From NCBI RefSeq assembly GCF_029784165.1, contig NC_073696.1, positions 179,669,825 through 179,733,824 on the forward strand: DNA of 64,000 nt, given 5' to 3'. This DNA is from Wyeomyia smithii (Eukaryota; Arthropoda; Insecta; Diptera; Culicidae). The notes under the pieces were generated by a model, which was not told the DNA's origin, did not search any database, and saw only the letters and a program-made list of their open reading frames with translations. Both the position numbers and the translations under genes were made by a program. This document shows, piece after piece, positions 56,320-64,000 of this stretch (position 1 is the first letter of the stretch; each line of letters begins with the position of its first letter).

Positions 56320-58110
56320 GTGTAATTGTTCGGTTTCACAGTTGTGCTAAAGCTTCGATGACAGAATGCAAATCGGAATTTGTTATCACTAACATGCAAA
56401 TAAAACGTACCAAAAAAAAGCTTTCCGAATAGAATTCACTGCAAACGTACAATGATTGTAGCTTATACGGTGCCTATCAGTCTTGATTACGGGGCCTGAA
56501 ATTTTTAGTTTGCCTCGCAGGCTGAAATCAAATCAATGCTTGTCCAGAATGTGAATAGTGCATACGTGCATTCTATGCTCAGTTAGGTAATGGCCATAGA
56601 ACTGCTAGCTGACTGGTTTCATTTTGAACTCATCATAAATGATAAAATGGTAACATGTCATAGCACGGTGATACTTAGAAAAGGGACTTACCCGCATTTC
56701 TCGTTGCAATCGGATTGATTTTTTCCCACTCGAATAAATCAAATGGCACATCCGATTTTTCTATTGAGAAACAGCCACAGCAGAAAACAGTGCGCAGTCG
56801 CATGTATCTGTGCTCAGGCATATCATACCTTCACTTACCGGCTGGGCTGCTGTACAGTGAGTCTGGGGTTGTCAATACCTCCGCTTGCGTCCTACGATGT
56901 ATGTTTTTATTCTCAAATCATAGAGTATTAAAAGTTAAATAATAAACCTGTACTCTCAGTTGGTCGTGATTGCTGTGCTTTGCTTTACGTTGGTTACGTT
57001 TTTTACGATGATTACATTTATGTTGTTAGTATAACCATGCACCTATTTTTTGCGGTGTTATATTTTCGTTTCTTGCGCTAGTTTTTGAAGAAAAATATCT
57101 CTTCGTCAAATCTAGTTTCAATAAGAGAAACCAGCACATGTAAATTTTGGGAATGAAAAACTCGATTTGAACTCTCATGTAAAAAATGAACAACTTTTGT
57201 TATGTTTATGCCCAAATATATATAATCTATGCCAATGTTTTGTAGATTCTATTACAATAAACAGATATTCAAATGTCTGCAAAGTAGAAATATTTGTAGA
57301 TATTTTAATTTTTCAAACTATTTGGTAAACTATAAATATCTTTACTCTTTATGTGCCATCTTTGATAATATCTTCAATGGAATGCAATTGTACTGCTTCT
57401 ATTCTTCTGGTAATACTGCAATTTCATGTTGTGTGAAATATTGAACGCGGTCATTCAAAAAATGCGCTGAGATTCGAAAAAAAAATCTACAGGCTCAGCA
57501 AAAGAAAAACAATATTTGCAAATCGATGAAAATCTGCACGCATGAATCTTAATTTTTCAAACAAATCTGTGCATCTGGCATCCCTGACTTTTACCGTCTT
57601 CAGTTGTTCTACCGCCTCCAGCTTTGTTTTTCTTCCTGAGTTTTCGTTTCGTGATACAATTTTATGGTTATCGCTACACTCACGCAGTGATTCAATCCAA
57701 AGATTCTCGTTGTACCGCTCAATCGGACTGGAAAACGATAATGAATCACCGATCGTAACCGATGAGTTAATCAAAACAGTGTATAAAACAAGCAGCGATA
57801 AACTCGTATACAGTTAATAGGCTATGAAATTTACGGTGTACTTTTTCTCGCTTTATTTTCTCGTGCAACGATACGAGAAAAATCACGCCAAATATCCTAT
57901 CGTCGAATATGATCATTTTCGATTTGAAAGAAACTTTGCTCACGTATTCAGTTCAGTGAACTAATAGCGAATTTCTTTATGCCCACTGCCCATCTAGTTT
58001 TGACCTGGAGTCAACCTAACTACTGTCAAAACCCATCTTTATACGCTTGATTTTGACCCAGTTTTGACCTGGCAGCACCTCCGAGACGCACTGCAAAATT
58101 TATCAGTTTT
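56320..58110. other. Neuroligin downstream intron, no recognisable gene
   Basis: No exon with the expected VHGEELPYIFG-type segment is visible. Overlapping frames on both strands around 57487-57817 show no family feature. Confidence 0.4.
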
Positions 58111-58121
58111 TGCCTAACAAC

Positions 58122-58565
58122 TAGTGCTGGGACTATCCGGATTAAAATATCCGAATGTCCGACCCCGGATATCCGACCCCAGATATCCGACAAATATCCA
58201 AAATCAGGATCAATCCAATATCGGGATATTATCCGACAGGATATCCGGACTTTCGGATAGTCGGATATCCGGATTATGTATCCAAACATAGTTAAATGGG
58301 AATTATGTAAATAATTACTTTCGAGGGGATGGGGGATTGTGAAAGAAGCCATTTTTTGTGTTACGTTTCAGTTGAACAGGCTTCAAAAGACAGAAAAAAA
58401 AATTGCGGATATCCGGATAGTAAATATCTGGATATCCGAATATCCGACTATTCGATTATCCGTATCCGAATATCCGGTCATCCGAATAGTATTTGTTCAC
58501 CCATCCGTGATCCGAGCTTCTGATAACCGGATCACGAATACATCCGGTCAAAAATCCCAGCACTA
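58122..58565. mobile_element. 444-bp hAT-type MITE packed with GGATATCCG motifs
   Basis: A perfect 8-bp target duplication CTAACAAC lies at 58114-58121 and 58566-58573. The ends are TAGTGCTGGGACT and TAGTGCTGGGATT (complement of right). Each subterminal region holds many copies of GATATCC/GGATATCCG in both orientations, around a unique centre (58285-58400). Non-coding. Such repeats could be transposase binding sites, by analogy with subterminal motifs of hAT elements. Confidence 0.88.
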
Positions 58566-58574
58566 CTAACAACT

Positions 58575-59385
58575 ATCTGGCATCTCTAACTTACCTGCGT
58601 CATAAATCGCAATGTCGTTTTGTTATTATTCGATTGATTTGCACTGACTTAGTGGAATGAAGAAATTCGATATAAGTATTTTCTGCCGTTGGAAACATTT
58701 TTTAGACTCAAGAGTAATTTTTTCTAAGGACGTGTGCATTCTGGTACTGCTTTCGTTAAAATAATTGTTGTTCAGAAATATTTGATTGTACAGAAAAACT
58801 GTGTAAGAATAAGTTGTGGAGACCGAATGCTGCCGTGTAAAAAATGTTCGATGTAAAAAAATTGTTTTATACTACAAGCAATTCTAAATTCATACCTTAT
58901 TTCTATTTACAAAAAAAGAGTTGAACTTTTCCTTTTTTAAAAAAAACTTGAAACTATAAAAAACTTCCAGAAAAAAGTTTATTTGGAGGTTGAGTTTCAC
59001 ATGATTTTTTTTTAATGCCTATAATTTGAGCAATAATGTTATATCAAAAAGCTTTTAGTGATGGACTTTGTAAATGCATCCGTTTTCAAGTTATTGTGAA
59101 TTTAAGTTAAAAAAATATTTGTGCTGTGTCAAATAAATGACATGTGAAAAAAAGTTAAAAAATTATAAAAAAAAACACTAAACTTTATATTAAATAAAAA
59201 AAAACAATCTCTTGAAATATATTTCTATTAAAACTTTACATTTTTCTAGAACATTCAATAAAAAGTCCTGAATGGATAAATGAAGGAAAATTTTTTACTT
59301 GAAAGTCAAATTCTCCACCATTTTTCATATCTGAACTTTTTTTAAAGTTATCAAAGAAAATAAAAAGCCCTGATTATAGCCTACA
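58575..59385. other. No gene recognised
   Basis: AT-rich with long A runs; no supportable feature. Confidence 0.4.
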
Positions 59386-59389
59386 CGCC

Positions 59390-60134
59390 ATGACTTATAA
59401 ATAATAACGGCCATCGGTGCGTGAACTTTGCATGGTAGTCTGAAGTACCTTCTTAATCCGCAAAGATATCCACAAAACTTGGAAATCACCCAGTCAACAG
59501 GCTGCCTACAGGCTGTTCTTGCTTGAAACTGATCAAACAACAACTGGCGATCATAACAAAGCAAGTAACTCAACAAGTCTCTTCCGATTTAATACATAGG
59601 TTCTACATCGAGCAAACAGAGATACCCAAGATAGAGAGAGAAAATCCAAACACAGACTGGAGACGAGTTTGGATGAACCTTCATGGGGCACGAGGGTTAT
59701 CGTCACACCAAAAAACCCTGCTTTTCCTATTCGTGAACCAAAAAGTAGAACACCGTCGGCTTATGTATGTTTTGCGTCGTTCGGACGGTGAAGATTGTAC
59801 GCATTGCGCTTTACGAAACGCTCAAACACAAATTTTCTGAGTGCCCTAGAGTGAGACCGGCATGGACACTACTGCTTCGTATGATTGCACGGCAACTTCC
59901 TGGATGGCGCAGACTTGAATTCGACGACGCAGTCACACCAACGTTAAACGGAATACCACGAAGAATAAAAACGAAACTATTACAGTTGATAGCAAATTAC
60001 GTGAAATTCATCAATGAAAGTAGCGATAATAATGTAGATATTATTGCTTTGGAGTTTTCACTAGAAAATAACATATAAGTACTATTATTTATAAGTGTAC
60101 ATAACATAACAAAATTTACAAAAAAAAAAAAAAA
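59390..60134 (+). pseudogene. L1/Tx1-like LINE 3' fragment with poly(A)
   Basis: It contains LIHRFYIEQTEIPKIERENP, NTDWRRVWMNLHGARG, FLFVNQKVEHRRLMYVLRRS, then a one-step frame change into CPRVRPAWTLLLRMIARQLP and NESSDNNVDIIALEFSLEN. It aligns segment by segment with the C-terminal part of the LINE at 39817-40500 (for example VEHRRLMYVLRR against IEHRKLLFVIQR, and the same CTHC). It ends in an A run at 60120-60134. This is a 5'-truncated copy of the same family, in the opposite orientation to the first. Confidence 0.75.
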
Positions 60135-60239
60135 CAGACAGAGAATTGAATTGATCACGTTCAGCGATATTCTCGGATGTCTGCGTCTGTGCGAATATAG
60201 TTTCGGGGCACTACCTCGTAGCTCGCATTCGCTCAAAAC

Positions 60240-61540
60240 TCTCGACGGTATATAATACCACTCACAAAATTCTAAACAGCTCTCTCTCTAGCGGAGTCTT
60301 CCCTCGCGCATGGAAGCATGCCTCAATAACACCAATTAACAAATGCGGCAATTCGAATAACGTTGAAAACTACCTGGGTTTATCGGTTTTGAACAGTCTA
60401 TCAAAGGTCTTTGAGAAAATTGTTCACCGCTTGTTATACTCAGCTGTCCGTCACGTTATAACTGACTATCAATACGGTTTCGTGAAAAAACGATCAACAG
60501 TTTCCAACCTCATGTGCTATGCGACTAAGGTTTTGAAACGTATAGAGAAACGCCAACAAGTAGATGCAATATACATAGACTTTTCCAAAGCTTTCGACAA
60601 GGTTCCCCATATGCTAGCTGTTGAGAAAATGAAACGATTAGGTCTACCCGAATGGATAACCAATTGGCTGTTTTCATATCTGACAGGTCGAACGGCTTCC
60701 GTCAATGTTCTAGAAAGCCTATCCTATTGCTTTCCCATATCTTCTGGAGTACCTCAAGGAAGTATATTAGGACCCCTAATCTTCGTACTCTTTGTGAATG
60801 ATATTTGTGACTGCATTGCCTAGTAAACGGTATGGAAGTTAACGAGATCAAAAGCAACATTATTACATTCAGCCGGCTTCGCAACCCACACTTTTCTACG
60901 TACAGAATTAACGAAAGCAACTTGAAGCGATGCGATTCTATAAAGGATCTGGGAGTCTCAATCGCCAGCAAGTTTCGATTCAACGAGCATGTTAACACTA
61001 TCACATCCAAAGCATACGCCATACTTGGTTTTCTTAAACGAAATGCCTCTGACTTCGAAGATATCTACGCCTTAAAAACACTGTACTGTTCTTTGATTTG
61101 CAGCCTCTTGGAGTATGCTGCACCAGTGTGGGCACCATACCACACAGGACATAAACATAATAGAAAGCATTCAACGTTCTTTCGTTCGATTTGCTTTGCG
61201 TCGTCTTCCATGGCAAGATCCTTTACACCTCCCAGCTTATGGGAACCGGTGTCAGCTGATACAACTAAACACACTAGTCAAACGGAGAGTGTTGTCCCAA
61301 AGATTGTTTGTTTACGACCTCCTAACTGACGTTATAGACTGCAGTTATCTGCTAGAACAGTTAAATATCCATGTGCCGCGTCGTTATCTTTGAAATCGGA
61401 CATTCCTTTGGACTTCAGCCCACCGAACTTCTTATGGTCAGAAAAATCCGTTGTATTACAGCATCAGGCTTTTTAATGAAGTTAGCCACGAGTTTGATTT
61501 TAATATAAGTAAAACTAGGTTTAAGAGAGCTATAATTTAA
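60240..61540 (+). pseudogene. CR1/Jockey-like LINE reverse transcriptase relic without YADD
   Basis: It begins LNSSLSSGVFPRAWKHASIT and continues NSLSKVFEKIVHRLL, TDYQYGFVKKRSTVSNLMCY, DAIYIDFSKAFDKVPHMLAV (first Asp) and FPISSGVPQGSILGPLIFVL. FVNDICDCIA then ends in a stop. The next preserved part starts NGMEVNEIKSNIITF, so the YADD-containing stretch (roughly 40-60 residues) is deleted. It continues DLGVSIASKFRFNEHVN and LEYAAPVWAPYH. A frameshift near 61140 leads into INIIESIQRSFVRFALRRLP. It is of a similar type to the endonuclease ORF at 44739-47142, but that copy is on the other strand. Confidence 0.75.
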
Positions 61541-61604
61541 TCAGTTATAGATAATATTTGTCTGTCCTGTATCACTATACTGAAGACTAAACAATAAACA
61601 TACC

Positions 61605-61800
61605 CACCGAAGTCGAACGCCGCGACCAATTATTGAGCAACTGCGGGACGCCAGGGTTGCACAGGAATACGCACAGCTGGAGGCAGCGCTACCCACGGAA
61701 GAGTAGCTTGGCGCAGCTTAAAGATGGCTGGAGGAGCATTCGATCGGTCATAGGTAGTTCTGCTGTAGCGCTGCTAGGTACAAGGGATTCGGATAATTCT
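61605..61800 (+). pseudogene. RTE-like LINE linker fragment
   Basis: It reads in mixed frames: a RRDQLL-LRDARVAQEYAQLEA-like start, then DGWRSIRSVIGSSAVALLGT with RDS. This matches the linker just before the WFDAECQRVTDEKN block of the RTE-like LINEs here. It is probably the 5' part of the relic continuing at 63282, separated from it by a minus-strand LINE. Confidence 0.55.
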
Positions 61801-61899
61801 TTTGTGTGCTTGAAGGGCCTGTTGCAGAAGTGCCACTGCGACAGGAATGATTGTCGTTTGTAGCTGGCATCGATTGCTTTACACAAAAATACAAGATGC

Positions 61900-63261
61900 T
61901 CGAACTCGTTGATGGAGTTGAGCTAGTAGGTTGTAAGCCTGTGCCCCAATTCGGAACAACATGGTTGATGAAATCAGTGATCGTTTTGGGATTAGTGCTC
62001 CATACTTGGATCAGCGTTGCAAAAGCGGCAATTGTCGATTGGGACTTTGCCGATTTTCTTTAAATGATAGAGAGCGGGACACTGTCCGGTGAGGAGTCCC
62101 GTGATGATAAGTAGTTCACTTCGAGTTAAACTAAGTAGCCTTTTGGTAACCGCAAGGTTGGGGTAGATAAACTTTTTATCTTGTCTACAACCCTGCGCAC
62201 GTCGCCTATGAGATGCTATTTCTAGCTTTTCTCATGTACTTAGTTCGCCTATAATGGTGGATATGGAGGTACTTAGAAACGGTTTCGGTCCAATGAATTG
62301 CTGAGCAGATCCTTGTCTTGCTAGGCTGTCGGCATGTTCATTTCCCTCGATTCCGCAATGTTTGGGTACCCTAAGTAGCATAACTTTGTTGCGGCGGGAA
62401 AATTCCCTGAGTGTTGCAATGCACTCCTAGACTAGTCTGGAAACACACAGACTTTAATGCCGTCAGTGCGGCCTGGCTGTCTAAAATGATTCCAATTTTC
62501 GTATGTCTATAGTTGAGCTGCAGATATATCGTAACACAGACATATATTGCGTACACCTCTACTTGAATGACGGTTGGCCACTTTCCCTAAACCAGGTATT
62601 AGACGAAGCGAATATTTGCTATTTTTGGTACGATTTTTATTTGCACAAAATAAAATCCGTACCAAAAATAGCAAATATTTGCTTCGTGTAATATCCGCTT
62701 AAGTGATACTGGACTTTATACCTGGTCCATTCCTGATCCAGTCTGGGACCCGATTTTAGAGCCAACGGTGTAGAATCGGATGATGCCCGATGGAAGACTC
62801 GGCCCTCCATTGTTCCACACCGAATGATCTGTGTCAATCACCCTATATGAATCGTTCGTTTGAGTTTTGCTTCCATCCAGTCTGAGTGAGACTGTTGTTA
62901 CTAAAGGTTAGCTTGAACTCCTTCAGGATGCTTAAGAGACCCGTTAAGTTACCTCCGAGCATCGTTGTGTTTCTTAATAGCCTCAGTGCACCAAGCTCTG
63001 CTTCCTTCTTAACATGCAGATGTAGGGGCAGTAAGCAGAGCATGGTGGTAGTCGGTGCAGAGCTCTAATAACTGAAAGACAGGCCAGTGGGCGAACTTTG
63101 TTAAGTTTTGCCTGAGCTGTCGTTTCATTTGCCTGAGCTGTCGTTTCATTTACCTTGGGCCACCATACTAAGGCTGCGTAGGTTATACGCAGCCGAGCAA
63201 TAGTGATGTAAGACCAGAGTGCTAATTTAACCCACAGGTCCTGCCGAACAGTGTACTGCAA
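61900..63261 (-). pseudogene. R1/I-type LINE 3' part with RNase H, decayed
   Basis: From 63261 leftward it reads DLWVKLALWSYITIARLRIT and YAALVWWPKV with a duplicated NETTAQA. It continues RPLACLSVIRALHRLPPCSA, VKKEAELGALRLLRN, then an RNase H remnant EVYAIYVCVTIYLQLNYRHT and GIILDSQAALTALKSV (acidic residues partly retained). Stops and frameshifts are frequent. WWPKV and KEAELGALRL-type phrases are typical of the thumb-to-RNase H region in R1/I-like LINEs. A short perfect fold-back is inserted at 62603-62687. Confidence 0.65.
62603..62687. repeat. 85-bp fold-back inserted in LINE RNase H
   Basis: Arms of about 38 nt (ACGAAGCGAATATTTGCTAT, then TTTTTGGTACG; right side the complement ending GCTTCGT) with two or three differences and a loop of about 9 nt around TTTGCACAA. 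It is nearly perfectly self-complementary. Confidence 0.75.
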
Positions 63262-63281
63262 CCTTAGACCGCTGAAGTTGC

Positions 63282-63840
63282 TTGACCGCTGAAGTTGCCT
63301 TAGACCGCAACCTTCTTGTGGACAAGTATTACGTGATCGAAAGGCGGAAACAGCACTTCGATGAGCTTTTTAACGACGTCGCAATAGAGTGTGAGAAGGG
63401 TATGGCAATTGATCTTATTGCACGAGTAGGAGACAACAGAATTTCAGCCCCTGATCTCTTGAAAGTGGAAAAATTAAGCTGCTGGAGTGGACTTACCAGC
63501 GAGTTGTTAAAATACAGTGGAGAAACACTGGCTTATTTTTGTTAAGAGGAAGTCACGCAAATGTATTGTAGATTTCAGCGTAAAGGAAGGGTAGCTGGTG
63601 GGGAGCCTGAGAAGAAACCCATGCTTAAAAGTCCTTTTTGACATCTGTAAACTTGCGGCTACGCAGCTCCAGTCTTACGAGGATGCTCCCATTTATGCAG
63701 TATTCACCGCCGACTAAGTTGACCATCTACATGGCACTGATCAGACCGGTAGTCCTCTACGGCTATGAAACCTTAATTATGCTTGTGGAGGACCAAAACG
63801 CTTTTGCAGTATTCGTGCGAAAGGCGTTGCGTAGCAAATG
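63282..63840 (+). pseudogene. RTE-like LINE fragment, rearranged
   Basis: It reads DRNLLVDKYYVIERRKQHFD with ELFND, then KLSCWSGLTSELLKYSGETL (the segment before the RT fingers). After a gap it reads LTIYMALIRPVVLYGYETLI and LVEDQNAFAVFVRKALRS (end of RT). The RT core between is missing. Confidence 0.6.
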
Positions 63841-63992
63841 AACGTGGAAAAGGCGATGTTCAGCAGAGTGATTGCCCGGTAATTGCAGCACTCCAGCTTG
63901 TCGCCCGTTTTGTTGATGGGACACACTATACCTTCCATCCACTCCTTCGGTACTCGTTTTTCCTCCCAAATCTTGACAATAATCCAGTGCAC
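63777..63992 (-). pseudogene. RTE-like LINE RT-fingers fragment, inverted
   Basis: On the minus strand: HWIIVKIWEEKRVPKEWMEG, IVCPINKTGDKLECCNYRAI and TLLN, the start of the RT domain. It is in the opposite orientation to the adjacent fragment and may continue beyond the window. Confidence 0.65.
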
Positions 63993-64000
63993 GGCTCTAG

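Noticed and set aside
57487..57817. Overlapping open frames on both strands
   Set aside because: They are mutual shadows; neither shows a conserved motif or the expected next neuroligin exon.
1..64000. tRNA, rRNA and snRNA genes
   Set aside because: None recognised by eye. A covariance-model scan (tRNAscan, Infernal) would be decisive and could not be run.

Overview
The window is animal nuclear DNA, most likely from a culicine mosquito. It is AT-rich and intron-rich, almost every long reading frame is a transposon relic, and one interrupted gene with GT-AG introns is clearly recognisable. The mosquito assignment is an inference. It rests on several Tc1/mariner relics of the DD37E type (a class first described from mosquitoes), on dispersed repeats that I associate with culicine genomes, and on insect-type short introns. 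No bacterial operon, rRNA, tRNA or CRISPR array was recognised.

The only confidently identified host gene is a neuroligin on the + strand, a synaptic adhesion protein with a cholinesterase-like domain. Six consecutive coding exons lie at 35239-35400, 35470-35667, 50941-51183, 51308-51455, 51533-51745 and 56177-56314, with consistent splice phases. They cover the middle of the esterase-like domain. The signal-peptide and N-terminal exons, and the exons for the end of the domain, stalk, membrane segment and tail, were not found here. One intron is only 69 nt, in frame and free of stops, so its retention would insert 23 residues. Two introns (15.3 kb and 4.4 kb) are filled with transposons and satellite-like repeats. 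A second, unidentified exon-like segment lies on the minus strand at 15771-16088.

Layout. 1-668: Tc1-like element cut by the window edge. 2.4-5.5 kb: small repeats, an RNase H fragment, a TA-flanked MITE and a minisatellite module. 7.2-9.6 kb: a DD37E transposon carrying a second DD37E transposon inserted in its transposase gene. 11.5-12.75 kb: motif-rich inverted-repeat elements. 18.4-20.0 kb: a mariner relic beside a DD37E relic. 25.0-29.3 kb: two RTE-like LINE relics, one carrying a hAT-type MITE. 29.6-31.5 kb: a palindrome-rich repeat. 38.7-49.7 kb (inside the large neuroligin intron): a hAT MITE, an L1/Tx1-like LINE sitting in a CA-rich minisatellite and carrying a DD37E transposon, a CR1/Jockey-like LINE interrupted by a 902-bp fold-back hAT element, and MITEs. 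52.5-55.4 kb: three consecutive tandem arrays. 58.1-64 kb: a hAT MITE and a pile of broken LINEs.

The most rewarding material is the insertion history. At least four insertions can be undone on paper because the target-site duplication and the resumed host reading frame are both visible. Also notable are a set of 8-bp-TSD MITEs, several of which are each built from their own palindromic motif, and two copies of a module that combines TATA box, initiator, a conserved 61-bp block and an ACACGC minisatellite.
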